This document shows, in pieces, positions 1 to 8,289 of a DNA stretch of 64,000 nt (positions are counted from its first letter, which is position 1; every line of letters starts with the position of its first letter). Below the pieces are notes generated by a model, which was not told the origin of the DNA, ran no database searches, and saw only the letters and a list, made by a program, of their open reading frames with translations. The stretch spans positions 620,001 through 684,000 of the forward strand of contig CAWBVI010000002.1 in assembly GCA_963792205.1 (NCBI GenBank), in the 5' to 3' direction. Position numbers and translations under genes: made by a program. Source of the DNA: DATDAH01 sp963792205. Its GTDB lineage: Bacteria > Actinomycetota > Acidimicrobiia > Acidimicrobiales > DATDAH01.

Positions 1-558
1 CCGTTGCCGCTGCCGTCGGGCGAGGGGGACGATCCGCACTGGTTCACCGATCCGCTCCGCATGGGCCGGGCGACGGCGCTCGTCGGCGAGGCCGCGGCGG
101 AGATCGAGGGGGTCGACCCCGAGGTGGTGGCGGAGCACGCCGCCGCCTACGACGCCGAGATCCAGGCGCTCGACGACAGTGTGGTGAGCACGCTCGCCGA
201 CCTCGCACCGGAGGACCGGGTCCTGGTGACCAACCACGAGGTGTTCGGTTACTTCGCCGATCGCTACGGGTTCGAGATCATCGGGACCGTGATCCCGAGC
301 GGCAGCACGCTGGCCGAGCCGTCGTCGGCCGAGCTGAGCGACCTGGTCGGGGTCATCGAAGAGACCGGGGTGCCGGCGATCTTCGCCGACACGTCGTCGT
401 CGACCGAGCTCGCCGACGTCCTGGCGGAGGAGACCGGTGACGAGGTCGCCGTGGTCGAGCTGTTCACCGAGTCGTTGGGCGGCGAGGGCTCGGGGGCCGA
501 GACCTACGTGGGCCTCATCCGGACCGACGCCGAACGCATCGCCGGGGCGCTGGGCTGA
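1..558 (+). CDS. metal ABC transporter substrate-binding protein (ZnuA-type), 3' part
   Basis: This is the C-terminal 185 residues of an extracellular zinc/manganese-binding protein that delivers metal to an ABC importer; the 5' end lies before the window. Metal-site motifs of the ZnuA/TroA family are visible: DPHWFTDP near the left edge, NHEVFGYFADRYGF in the middle (second histidine) and the late acidic stretch FADTSSSTEL. The next gene is the matching permease and overlaps the stop codon by one base (TGATG), so the two are translationally coupled. The metal identity (Zn or Mn) cannot be decided from the sequence. Confidence 0.85.
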   Translation, partial: PLPLPSGEGDDPHWFTDPLRMGRATALVGEAAAEIEGVDPEVVAEHAAAYDAEIQALDDSVVSTLADLAPEDRVLVTNHEVFGYFADRYGFEIIGTVIPSGSTLAEPSSAELSDLVGVIEETGVPAIFADTSSSTELADVLAEETGDEVAVVELFTESLGGEGSGAETYVGLIRTDAERIAGALG

Positions 559-1424
559 TGGCGTGGCTGACCGAGCCGTTCGGCTTCGAGTTCATGCAGC
601 GGGCGCTCCTGTCCGGACTTCTGGCCGTGGCGATGTGCTCCACGATCGGCACCTGGGTCGTGATCCGGGGGATGAGCTTCGTCGGTGACGCTCTGGCCCA
701 CGGCGTCCTGCCCGGCATCGCGGTGGCGTTCCTGATCGGCGTCGACCCCAGCATCGGCGCGTTCGTCGCGGCCATCGTCATGGTTGCGGTCATCAGCCTG
801 GTCAGCCGCCGGTCGGGGCTGAGCGAGGACACCGGCATCGGGCTGCTCTTCGTGGGGATGCTGGCCCTCGGCGTGGTGATCATCTCCCGCTCGGACTCCT
901 TTGCCGGCGACCTGACCTCGTTCCTGTTCGGCAACCCGCTCGGGGTCACCGCGGGTGATCTCTGGTTCCAGGCCGCCGCGCTCGCGGTGGTCCTGGTCGT
1001 GCTGACCGCGCTCCACCGGCCGCTGCTGGTGCTCTCGTTCAACGAGACCAAGGCCGCCCTGCTCGGCCTGCGGCCGGGGCTCACCCACGTCGTGATGCTC
1101 GTGCTCGTGGGGGTCGCGGTGGTCGCCTCGTTCCGGGCCGTGGGGACGCTGATGACCTTCGGCCTGCTGGTCGCCCCGCCCGCCACCGCGGTCCTACTCG
1201 TCCGCCGGGTCTGGCTGGTGATGGTGGTCGCCACGCTGCTCGGCTGGGCCGCGGTGGTGGCCGGCCTGCTGGTCTCCTACCACCACGACACCGCGGCGGG
1301 GGCGACCATGAGCGGGCTGGCGGTGGCCGGGTTCTTCGTCGTGCTCGCCGGCCGGGAGGTGGCCGACCGGTGGTCAGTCCGTCGGGTGGCTGCCGGCCCA
1401 CGCGAGGAGCTCGTCGGCTCCTAG
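558..1424 (+). CDS. metal ABC transporter permease (ZnuB-type)
   Basis: A 288-residue polytopic membrane protein of the ABC-3 permease family, the channel partner of the upstream binding protein. Roughly eight hydrophobic segments can be seen, with family-typical stretches such as GDALAHGVLPGIAVAF near residue 40 and FRAVGTLMTFGLLVAPPATA near residue 190. The ATG overlaps the preceding stop codon. The last 51 bases overlap the 3' end of the convergent PHP gene. No ATPase gene is visible in the window; it is probably upstream. Confidence 0.9.
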   Translation: MAWLTEPFGFEFMQRALLSGLLAVAMCSTIGTWVVIRGMSFVGDALAHGVLPGIAVAFLIGVDPSIGAFVAAIVMVAVISLVSRRSGLSEDTGIGLLFVGMLALGVVIISRSDSFAGDLTSFLFGNPLGVTAGDLWFQAAALAVVLVVLTALHRPLLVLSFNETKAALLGLRPGLTHVVMLVLVGVAVVASFRAVGTLMTFGLLVAPPATAVLLVRRVWLVMVVATLLGWAAVVAGLLVSYHHDTAAGATMSGLAVAGFFVVLAGREVADRWSVRRVAAGPREELVGS

Positions 1425-2411
1425 GGCGTTGACCACGTCGTCGGCCGTGATGCCGAGCCGGGCCGCCTTGTCACAGCCGTAGGCCTGCCACTCGAGCTGA
1501 CCGGGGGCGTGGGCATCGGTGTCGATCGACACCTTGCAGCCCCAGTCGAGCGCGACCGAGAGCAGCTCCTCCGGCGGGTCCTGGCGCTCGGGCCGGCAGT
1601 TGATCTCGACTGCCGTGTCGAAGCGGGCGCAGGCGGCGAAGACGATCTCGGCGTTGAACACCGACCCCGGCCGGCCCTTGCCCACCACCTTCCGGTTCGT
1701 GCAGTGCCCCAGGATGTCGACGTGGGGGCTGGCCACCGCCATGACGAGGCGTTCGGTCATCTGCTGCTCGGGCATCCGGATCTTGGAGTGCACGCTGGCG
1801 ACGACGACGTCGAGGCGCTCCAGCAGGTCTTCGGCCTGGTCGAGGCTGCCGTCCTCGAAGATGTCGACCTCGATGCCGGTGAGGATGCGGAACGGCGCGA
1901 GCCGCTCGTTCAGCGCGTCGATCTCGTCGAGCTGGGCGAGCAGGCGCTCGCGGTTGAGGCCGTGGGCGATCGTGAGCCGGGGGGAGTGGTCGGTCATGAC
2001 GAGGTACTCGTGGCCGAGCTCCAGGGCTGCTCGGGCCATGGCCTCGATCGAGGCGCCGCCGTCGGACCAGGTCGAGTGGGCGTGGCAGTCGCCCTTCAGC
2101 GCCGCCCGCAGCTCGCCCCCCTGACCGGGGTCCAGCGCGGTCTGGTCCAGCTCGTCCAGGTACGAGGGGCGCTCACCCCGGTAGGCCTCGGCGATGACCG
2201 CCGCGGTCTTGTCGCCGATGTGCTCCAGCTCGGTGAGCGTGTCGGTGCTGACCCGCTGTTCCAGCTCGTCGTCGTCGAGCTCGGCCACGACCTCGGCGGC
2301 CCGGAGGAAGGCCCGGACCCGGTAGGCCGGGGCCAGCTCGCGGTCCAGCAGGTAGGTGATGCGACCGAACGCGGCCTCGACCGCCGCACGTCCCCCGTCG
2401 CTCTGGCCCAT
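1374..2411 (-). CDS. PHP-domain phosphoesterase with helix-hairpin-helix N-terminus
   Basis: The protein has an N-terminal helix-hairpin-helix region (about residues 1-90, with the LEHIGDKTAAVIAEAY motif) followed by a PHP metallo-phosphoesterase domain. The PHP metal ligands are present in order: GDCHAHSTWSDG, VMTDHS, TGIEVDI, ASVHSKI, LGHCTNR and DTDAHA. This matches the C-terminal half of family X DNA polymerases, but the nucleotidyltransferase domain is absent, so a stand-alone phosphoesterase or nuclease role is likely and the substrate is unknown. The second of two in-frame ATGs (2411) is preferred because it lies 7 bases after a TACCCT -10 element. It is transcribed divergently from ychF. 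Confidence 0.85.
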   Translation of the reverse strand: MGQSDGGRAAVEAAFGRITYLLDRELAPAYRVRAFLRAAEVVAELDDDELEQRVSTDTLTELEHIGDKTAAVIAEAYRGERPSYLDELDQTALDPGQGGELRAALKGDCHAHSTWSDGGASIEAMARAALELGHEYLVMTDHSPRLTIAHGLNRERLLAQLDEIDALNERLAPFRILTGIEVDIFEDGSLDQAEDLLERLDVVVASVHSKIRMPEQQMTERLVMAVASPHVDILGHCTNRKVVGKGRPGSVFNAEIVFAACARFDTAVEINCRPERQDPPEELLSVALDWGCKVSIDTDAHAPGQLEWQAYGCDKAARLGITADDVVNALGADELLAWAGSHPTD

Positions 2412-2418
2412 CATCCCG

Positions 2419-2438
2419 AGGGTAGGCGGCCGTACCCT
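2419..2438. promoter_or_regulatory. divergent leaderless promoters formed by a TACCCT palindrome
   Basis: AGGGTA at 2419-2424 and TACCCT at 2433-2438 are a perfect 6-base inverted repeat. Read outward, each arm is a TAnnnT -10 element: 7 bases before the PHP start (2411, minus) and 8 bases before the ychF start (2447, plus). Both transcripts would be leaderless. This is inferred from spacing only. Confidence 0.6.
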
Positions 2439-2446
2439 GGGTCGCG

Positions 2447-3523
2447 ATGGAGCGCTTCGGGTTCGTGGGCCTGCCCAACGCGGGGAAGTCGTCCCTGTAC
2501 AACGCCCTCTCGGGCGGCTCGGCCCTGGCCGCCCCGTACGCCTTCGCCACCACCGATCCGAACGTGGGGGTGGCCAAGGTGTCCGACCACCGCCTCGACG
2601 CCCTGGCCGAGATGAGCGCCTCCCGCAACGTCGTGCCCGCCGCGGTGCAGTTCGTCGACATCGGCGGCCTGGTGGAGGGGGCGAGCAAGGGCGAGGGCCT
2701 CGGCAACCGCTTCTTGGGGGGCATCCGAGAGGCCGACGCCGTCGTCTACGTGCTGCGGGCCTTCGCCGACCCGGATGTGCCGGGGCCGGTGGATCCTCTG
2801 GAGCACCTCCGGGTGCTGGAGATCGAGCTGACGCTGGCCGATCTCGAGTCGGTGGAGTCGCAGATCAACAAGCGGCGCAAGGCGCTGAAGGGCGACAAGA
2901 GCCTCGCGGGCGAGGTGGCGGCGCTCGAGGCCGCGCTCGTGGTCCTGAGCGAGGGCACGCCGATCTACCGCTCCGGCCTGTCGACCGACCATCGGGCCGC
3001 CCTCCGGCCCTGGTTCCTGCTGACCAACAAGCCCGTTCTGGCCCTGGTCAACCTGGACGAGGATCAGATCGCCGACCCCGACCCCGTGCTCGAGCCCGTC
3101 CGGGCCGAGTTGGGCGAGGTGGCCGAGGTCCTCGGGGTCTGCGTCCAGCTCGAAGCGGAGGCGGCCCAGCTCGCCGCCGACGAACGGGCCGACCTGCTCG
3201 ACGCCTACGGCCTGGGGGAGGGCGCGCTGCCCCGTTTCGTCCAGGCCGCCTACCACCTGCTCGGGCTGCGCACCTTCCTGACGACGGGCGAGAAGGAGAG
3301 CCGGGCCTGGACCTTCCGGGCCGGCGCCAAGGCCCCCGAGGCCGCAGGGATCATCCACACCGACTTCGAGCGCGGCTTCATCCGCGCCGAGGCCATCGAC
3401 TGGCAGGAGCTGCTCGACATCGGATCGTGGTCCAAGGCCCGCGAGGTGGGCAAGCTCCGCATCGAGGGCAAGGACTACGAGGTCCAGGACGGCGACGTCC
3501 TCGAGTTCCGCTTCAACGTGTAG
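2447..3523 (+). CDS. ychF: redox-regulated ribosome-binding ATPase YchF
   Basis: A 358-residue Obg-family P-loop NTPase. The G1 motif GLPNAGKSS is at residues 8-16, followed by switch and G3 sequence (VDIGGLVEGASKGEGLGN), a central coiled insertion (about residues 120-170) and the C-terminal TGS-like domain ending LEFRFNV. Length and ending match YchF/OLA1 proteins, which bind ribosomes and prefer ATP to GTP. It has its own leaderless-type promoter and is followed 8 bases later by the DUF192 gene. Confidence 0.95.
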   Translation: MERFGFVGLPNAGKSSLYNALSGGSALAAPYAFATTDPNVGVAKVSDHRLDALAEMSASRNVVPAAVQFVDIGGLVEGASKGEGLGNRFLGGIREADAVVYVLRAFADPDVPGPVDPLEHLRVLEIELTLADLESVESQINKRRKALKGDKSLAGEVAALEAALVVLSEGTPIYRSGLSTDHRAALRPWFLLTNKPVLALVNLDEDQIADPDPVLEPVRAELGEVAEVLGVCVQLEAEAAQLAADERADLLDAYGLGEGALPRFVQAAYHLLGLRTFLTTGEKESRAWTFRAGAKAPEAAGIIHTDFERGFIRAEAIDWQELLDIGSWSKAREVGKLRIEGKDYEVQDGDVLEFRFNV

Positions 3524-3531
3524 GCGGCCCC

Positions 3532-3861
3532 GTGCCCTGGTTGCTCCGTGACGACGACGTGCTGGCCACCCTCGAGGTGGCCGAGGACCGACGCTCGCGG
3601 CGCAAGGGCCTCCTGGGACGGGACCGGTTCGACGGCGTGCTCCTGCTGCGGCCCGCCCGGTCGGTCCACACGCTCGGCATGCGGTTCGCCATCGACGTGG
3701 CCTACTGCGACGACGACCTGCGGGTCCTGCGGGTGACCACGATGCCGCGCCACCGCATCGGGCGCCCCTGCTTCGGAGCGGGCTGTGTGCTGGAGGCGGA
3801 GGCCGGCTGCTTCGCCCACTGGGAGCTGCGTCCCGGCGACCAGCTCGAGATCCGCGAATGA
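3532..3861 (+). CDS. DUF192 family protein
   Basis: A 109-residue protein starting at GTG 3532, eight bases after ychF. DUF192 signature elements are present: RRKGLLGRDRFDG, the hydrophobic LLLRPARSVHTLGMRFAIDVAYCD segment, and the ending ELRPGDQLEI. Most DUF192 proteins are exported, but this one has no signal peptide and probably stays in the cytoplasm. The biochemical function of the family is not established. It is likely co-transcribed with ychF and perhaps rsmI. Confidence 0.8.
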   Translation: MPWLLRDDDVLATLEVAEDRRSRRKGLLGRDRFDGVLLLRPARSVHTLGMRFAIDVAYCDDDLRVLRVTTMPRHRIGRPCFGAGCVLEAEAGCFAHWELRPGDQLEIRE

Positions 3862-3931
3862 GCGACACGAAGTCGTCGGCCCCTTCGGGGGAGGCCGGTC
3901 GGCCGGAGCCGGCGACGGAGCTGGAGCCGGC

Positions 3932-4762
3932 ATGAGCGGCGCGCTGGTGCTCGTGGGGACGCCGATCGGCAACCTGGGTGACCTCTCGCCCCGGGCCGTC
4001 GAGGAGCTGGCCAGCGCCGATGTCGTGGCCTGTGAGGACAGCCGCCGCACGGGCCGGTTGCTCCACCATGCCGGCGTGCGGGCCCGCGAGCTGATGGTGG
4101 TGAACGACCACAACGAGGCGCAGCAGGTGGGGGTGGTGCTGGCCCGGCTGACCCGAGGTGAGCGGGTGGCCGTGGTCACCGATGCCGGGATGCCGGGCAT
4201 CAGCGACCCCGGCGAGCGCCTGGTCCGGGCGGCGGCGCGCGACGGCCACCGCATCGAGGTGGTGCCCGGACCGTCGGCGGCGGTGGCTGCACTCGTCGGC
4301 TCGGGGTTGCCGACGGGGCGGTTCGTGTTCGAGGGCTTCCTCCCCCGCAAGGCGGGCGCCCGGCGCGAACGGCTGCGCTCCCTCGCCGAGGACGAGCGGA
4401 CCCTGGTCTTCTACGAGGCGCCGCACCGTCTGGCCGCCACCTTGAGGGATCTGGCCACCGAGCTGGGCGCCTGGCGCCAGGTCGCCGTCGCCCGGGAGCT
4501 GACCAAGCTCCACGAGGAGGTCTGGCGGGGCCATCTCGACGAGGCCGCCGACTGGGCGGCGACGAGCCCGCCGAAGGGCGAGATCGTGCTGGTCGTGCAG
4601 GGCGCCCTGGCACCAGGGCCGGCCTCCGAAGCCGACGTCGAGGCCGCCGTCCGCCGCCACCTCGAGGCCGGCGTGTCGGCCCGGGACACCGCCGCCGCGG
4701 TGGCTGTCGAGCTGGGCGTCCCCAAGCGCCAGGCCTACGAGGTCGCCACCCGCCTGGCGTGA
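3932..4762 (+). CDS. rsmI: 16S rRNA (cytidine(1402)-2'-O)-methyltransferase RsmI
   Basis: A 276-residue SAM-dependent methyltransferase of the tetrapyrrole-methylase fold that 2'-O-methylates C1402 of 16S rRNA. Diagnostic motifs are LVGTPIGNLGDLSPRA at the N-terminus, CEDSRRTGRLL, VTDAGMPGISDPGERLV and VVPGPSAAVAAL. The ATG at 3932 directly precedes the conserved start; the upstream in-frame sequence (Gly/Ala-rich) does not belong to the family. The gene ends just before a 19-base inverted repeat. Confidence 0.93.
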   Translation: MSGALVLVGTPIGNLGDLSPRAVEELASADVVACEDSRRTGRLLHHAGVRARELMVVNDHNEAQQVGVVLARLTRGERVAVVTDAGMPGISDPGERLVRAAARDGHRIEVVPGPSAAVAALVGSGLPTGRFVFEGFLPRKAGARRERLRSLAEDERTLVFYEAPHRLAATLRDLATELGAWRQVAVARELTKLHEEVWRGHLDEAADWAATSPPKGEIVLVVQGALAPGPASEADVEAAVRRHLEAGVSARDTAAAVAVELGVPKRQAYEVATRLA

Positions 4763-4767
4763 CGAAT

Positions 4768-4818
4768 CGAAATTGCGCCGATTTGTCACGAATACCGCAA
4801 CAAATCGGCGCAATTTCG
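4768..4818. repeat. perfect 19-base inverted repeat with 13-base loop
   Basis: The left arm CGAAATTGCGCCGATTTGT (4768-4786) is repeated exactly in inverse orientation at 4800-4818. The arms are AT-rich compared with the surroundings and sit between rsmI and the rmuC promoter. There is no T-tract, so it is not a classical terminator. It could be a transcription stop, an mRNA 3'-end stabiliser or a protein-binding site. No second copy was noticed in the window. Confidence 0.85.
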
Positions 4819-4845
4819 GCAGGACCGAGGGGCATCACCACGCAC

Positions 4846-4867
4846 TGTCACACCCCCTGCGCAAGCT
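4846..4867 (+). promoter_or_regulatory. candidate DNA-damage-type promoter of rmuC
   Basis: TGTCACACCCC begins at 4846. TGTC is followed after exactly 12 bases by the hexamer CAAGCT (4862-4867), which lies 6 bases before the ATG at 4874. The same TGTCACACCCC plus 12-base spacing recurs upstream of the genes at 47901 and 48750. The arrangement resembles the RecA-independent (PafBC-type) promoter of mycobacteria; the regulatory role is inferred. Confidence 0.5.
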
Positions 4868-4873
4868 GTGGTC

Positions 4874-5944
4874 ATGGTCATCGCCATCATCTGTTCCCTG
4901 GTCGTCGGGGGCCTCGTCGCCTTCGTCGTCGTCAAGCTCCTCCCCGGCACGGTCCTCGACGTCGTCGCCCGCCACATCGACGCGCAGGCGGATGCCGGCG
5001 CCCGGGAGATGGATCTCCGCCAGAACGCCATCAGCGAGCAGGTCCAGACCGCGAACACCGAGCTCCGGGAGCTGCGTGAGCTGGTCGCCACCCTTCGGCG
5101 GGACGGCGCCGCCCAGCAGAGCGCGTTGGAGCGGGGGCTCGAGGCGACGGCCGCCACCACCCGGCAGGTCGCGGAGATGACGGGGAGCCTCCGCGAGGCG
5201 CTGGCCAACCCGAAGGCCCGGGGCGCCTGGGGGGAGCGAACGGCCGAGGAGGTCCTGCGCCTCGCCGGCTTCGTGGAAGGCGTCAGCTACCACAAGCAGC
5301 GCTCGGTGCAGGGCGGTTCGTCCATCCCGGACTTCACGTTCCTGCTGCCCCACGACCGCGTGGTGCACATGGACGTGAAGTTCCCCGTCGCGGCGTACCT
5401 CCGCCACCTCGAAGCGACCTCGGATCTCGACCGCCAACGCGCCGCCAAGCAGTTCAGCGCCGACGTGCGCCAGCGCCTGAAGGAGCTCACCAACCGGAGC
5501 TACATCGATCCGAGCTGCACCGTGGACTACCTCCTGGTGTTCATCCCCAACGAGAGCGTCTACGCCTTCCTCCACGAGCACGACCCCGACCTGATCGACG
5601 TCGCGCTCCGGCAGAAGGCGGTGCTGTGCTCGCCGATGACCCTCTTTCCCGTGCTGGCCGTCATCCGGGCCGCGATGGATCACTTCGTGGTCGATCGCAC
5701 CTCCGAGCAGATCCTCCGCCGCTTGGGCGCTTTCACCGACCAGTGGGAGAAGCTCACGGAGGCCGTCGAACTGGTCGGCAAGCGCCTCGAGTCGACCCAG
5801 AACGCCTTCGGCGAGCTCAACGGGCCGCGCCGCCGAGCGGTCGAGCGGACCTTCGGACAGGTCGACGAGCTCCGGAAGGAGGCGTGTGCGGCCGACGCAT
5901 CGCTCGACCGACTCACGGACCTCAGCAACCGTCGCGCCGGGTAA
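4874..5944 (+). CDS. rmuC: DNA recombination protein RmuC homolog
   Basis: A 356-residue protein with an N-terminal membrane anchor (about residues 1-25), a coiled-coil stretch (about 30-110) and the RmuC nuclease-like core with GAWGERTAEEVLRLAGFVEG, PDFTFLLPHDRVVHMDVKFP and YLLVFIPNES. RmuC limits inversions and is thought to act at rearranged or damaged DNA. ATG 4874 is preferred over GTG 4868 because it sits 6 bases after the candidate -10 element, as in leaderless transcripts. The shared promoter motif suggests damage induction. Confidence 0.9.
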   Translation: MVIAIICSLVVGGLVAFVVVKLLPGTVLDVVARHIDAQADAGAREMDLRQNAISEQVQTANTELRELRELVATLRRDGAAQQSALERGLEATAATTRQVAEMTGSLREALANPKARGAWGERTAEEVLRLAGFVEGVSYHKQRSVQGGSSIPDFTFLLPHDRVVHMDVKFPVAAYLRHLEATSDLDRQRAAKQFSADVRQRLKELTNRSYIDPSCTVDYLLVFIPNESVYAFLHEHDPDLIDVALRQKAVLCSPMTLFPVLAVIRAAMDHFVVDRTSEQILRRLGAFTDQWEKLTEAVELVGKRLESTQNAFGELNGPRRRAVERTFGQVDELRKEACAADASLDRLTDLSNRRAG

Positions 5945-5972
5945 CGCTGGAAGCCGGGTTGTGACCCCTCGG

Positions 5973-5978
5973 TAGCGT
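5973..5978 (+). promoter_or_regulatory. -10 element of metG
   Basis: TAGCGT at 5973-5978 lies 6 bases before the GTG start of metG, consistent with a leaderless transcript. The assignment rests on motif and spacing only. Confidence 0.45.
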
Positions 5979-5984
5979 TGGGGT

Positions 5985-7496
5985 GTGGGCCGCTACTACG
6001 TCACGACGCCGATCTACTACGTCAACGACGCGCCCCACATCGGCCACGCCTACACGACGGTCATCGCCGACGCCCTCGCCCGGTGGCACCGGTTGCTCGG
6101 TGACGACGTCTTCTTCCTCACCGGCACCGACGAGCACGGCCTCAAGGTGGCCAGCGGGCGGCCGAGGAGCACGGCCTCACGCCGCAGGAGCAGGCCGATC
6201 GCACGAGCGAGCGCTTCCGGGAGGCGTGGGCGGGCCTCGACATCACCTACGACGACTTCATCCGCACGACCGAGCCCCGCCACCACGAGGCGGTGCAGGC
6301 CTTGCTGCAGGCGGCCTACGACAACGGCCACATCTACAAGGACGCCTACGAGGGCCTCTACTGCGTGGCCTGCGAGGCGTACTACACCGAGGACGAGCTG
6401 GTCGACGGCCTCTGCCCGATCCACCACCGCCCCGTCGAGCAGCTCAGCGAGGAGAACTGGTTCTTCCGGCTCTCCGCGTTCGAGCAGCCGCTCCTCGACT
6501 GCTACGACGCCCACCCGGGGTTCGTCGAGCCCGAGGGGAAGCGCAACGAGGCCCTCGGGCTCATCCGCCAGGGCCTGCGGGACATCTCGATCAGCCGCAC
6601 CTCCATCCGCTGGGGGGTGCCGGTGCCCTGGGACCCCGAGCACGTCTTCTACGTCTGGTACGACGCCCTCATCAACTACGCCACCGCAGTCGGCTACGGC
6701 AGCGACCCCGAGCGGTTCGCCGCGTGGTGGCCCGCAGTGCCACCACATCATCGGCAAGGACATCCTCCGCTTCCACTGCGTGTACTGGCCGGCCATGCTG
6801 CTGGCCGCCGGCATCGACCCGCCCAAGCGCATCAGCGTGCACGGCTTCCTCCTCGTCGGGCGGCGAGAAGATGAGCAAGACCAGCCTCAACCAGATCGCC
6901 CCCGCCGACCTCGTGGCCGACTTCGGGGTCGACGGCTTCCGCTACCACTTCCTCGCGGGCGACCCCGTTCGGCCCCGACGGCGACTTCAGCTACGAGGGC
7001 ATGGTCGAGCGGTACAACAGCGACCTGGCCAACAACCTGGGCAACCTCCTGGCCCGCGTGGCGACCGTCGTCGGCAAGAAGTGCGACGGGATCGGTCCCG
7101 CGCCGCGCGCCCGACAGCCCGCTCGCCGCCATCGCCGAGCAGGCCTACGCGGACACGGTCGCGGGCTGGGCGCGGGTGCAGCCCTCCCTCGCCCTCGAGG
7201 CCACCTGGCGGCTGATCCGCGAGACCAACGCCTACCTGGAGGCGAACGAGCCGTGGAAGGCCGACCCGGGTCCCGAGGTCGATGCCGTCCTCGGCGACGC
7301 GTTGGAGGCTCTGCGCATCGTGACGGTCCTGGCGTCCCCGGCCGTGCCCAACACCTGCGCCGAGATCTGGCGTCGGTTCGGCCTGTCCGGCGCGCCCGAG
7401 GACCAGCGGCTGCCCGACGCGGCGACGTGGGGCGGGTATCCCGGCGGGCTCCCCGTCGAGAAGGGCGATCCGCTCTTCCCGCGCCTGGCGGCCTGA
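5985..7496 (+). CDS. metG: methionyl-tRNA synthetase, frame broken five times in this sequence
   Basis: Read across frames, this is a complete class I methionyl-tRNA synthetase that charges tRNA-Met. Visible parts are the N-terminal YYVTTPIYYVNDAPHIGHAY (HIGH motif), TGTDEHGLKV, the zinc-knuckle part with CVACEAYY and CPIHH, IIGKDILRFHCVYWPAML, the KMSKS-type GEKMSKTS, FSYEGMVERYNSDLANNLGN and the anticodon-binding C-terminus ending LFPRLAA. The frame changes near 6153-6158, 6731-6733, 6858-6860, 6963-6966 and 7101-7110. The last four are repaired by deleting one base; the first needs one base added or two removed. No second copy is seen, so sequencing or assembly error is far likelier than loss of an essential gene. 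tatD starts 2 bases after the stop. Confidence 0.9.
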   Translation: MGRYYVTTPIYYVNDAPHIGHAYTTVIADALARWHRLLGDDVFFLTGTDEHGLKVASGRPRSTASRRRSRPIARASASGRRGRASTSPTTTSSARPSPATTRRCRPCCRRPTTTATSTRTPTRASTAWPARRTTPRTSWSTASARSTTAPSSSSARRTGSSGSPRSSSRSSTATTPTRGSSSPRGSATRPSGSSARACGTSRSAAPPSAGGCRCPGTPSTSSTSGTTPSSTTPPQSATAATPSGSPRGGPQCHHIIGKDILRFHCVYWPAMLLAAGIDPPKRISVHGFLLVGRREDEQDQPQPDRPRRPRGRLRGRRLPLPLPRGRPRSAPTATSATRAWSSGTTATWPTTWATSWPAWRPSSARSATGSVPRRAPDSPLAAIAEQAYADTVAGWARVQPSLALEATWRLIRETNAYLEANEPWKADPGPEVDAVLGDALEALRIVTVLASPAVPNTCAEIWRRFGLSGAPEDQRLPDAATWGGYPGGLPVEKGDPLFPRLAA

Positions 7497-7498
7497 GG

Positions 7499-8248
7499 GT
7501 GCGCTGGACCGACGACCACTGTCACCTCGGCCACCTCGACGACGTCGGGGCGGCGCTGGCCGACGCGGCCGAGGCCGGGGTGACGAGGGTCGTCGACGTG
7601 GGCACCGACGTCGCCGACTCCACCGCGGCCGCCGACCGGGCGGCGGCCCACGACGGGGTCTGGGCCACCGCGGGCGTCCACCCCCACGAGGCCCGACACG
7701 GGCTCGACGGCTTGGAAGCGCTCTTCGACCGGACCGAGGTCCTGGCCGTGGGGGAGTGCGGCCTCGACTACCACTACGACCACTCGCCCCGCGAGGTCCA
7801 ACGTGAGGTCTTCGCCGCTCAGGTCGAGCTCGCCCACCGCCACGACCTGGCGCTGGTGATCCACACCCGCGAGGCGTGGGACGACACCTTCGCCGTGCTC
7901 GCCGAGGTCGGCGTGCCGGCCCGCACGGTGTTCCACTGCTTCAGCGGCGGGCCGGCGGAGGCCGACCGGGCGTTGGCCCTCGGGGCCCACCTCTCGTTCA
8001 GCGGCATCGTGACCTTCCCGTCGGCCGATGACCTGCGCGCCGCGGTCGCGCGGTGCCCGCTCGACCGCCTGCTGGTCGAGACCGACGCCCCCTTCCTCAC
8101 CCCGGTGCCCCACCGGGGCCGCCCCAACCGCCCGGGCCTCGTGCCCCTGGTGGGGGCGCAGATCGCCGAGGTGCGCGGGCAGGACGTGGCCGCAGTGGCG
8201 GCCGCGACCTGGGACAACGCCACCCGGGTCTACGAGCTGCCGGCCTGA
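7499..8248 (+). CDS. tatD: TatD family metal-dependent DNase
   Basis: A 249-residue TIM-barrel metallohydrolase beginning at GTG 7499, directly after metG. Metal ligands of the TatD family are in place: DDHCHLGH near the N-terminus, AVGECGLDYH (glutamate), VIHTREAWDD, FHCFSGG and LLVETDAPFLTP near the C-terminus. Family members are 3'-5' exonucleases or D-aminoacyl-type hydrolases with a role in DNA repair or quality control. The metG-tatD-rpf-ksgA order is typical of actinobacteria. Confidence 0.92.
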   Translation: MRWTDDHCHLGHLDDVGAALADAAEAGVTRVVDVGTDVADSTAAADRAAAHDGVWATAGVHPHEARHGLDGLEALFDRTEVLAVGECGLDYHYDHSPREVQREVFAAQVELAHRHDLALVIHTREAWDDTFAVLAEVGVPARTVFHCFSGGPAEADRALALGAHLSFSGIVTFPSADDLRAAVARCPLDRLLVETDAPFLTPVPHRGRPNRPGLVPLVGAQIAEVRGQDVAAVAAATWDNATRVYELPA

Positions 8249-8289
8249 CCTGAGGGCCCGCGGCCGGGTCGTGGAACCAGGTTGCGGTT

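Noticed and set aside
5985..7496. Programmed ribosomal frameshifting or true pseudogene in metG
   Set aside because: Five breaks without slippery-site or stem-loop logic, in an essential gene with all catalytic motifs conserved across frames, fit sequence error much better.
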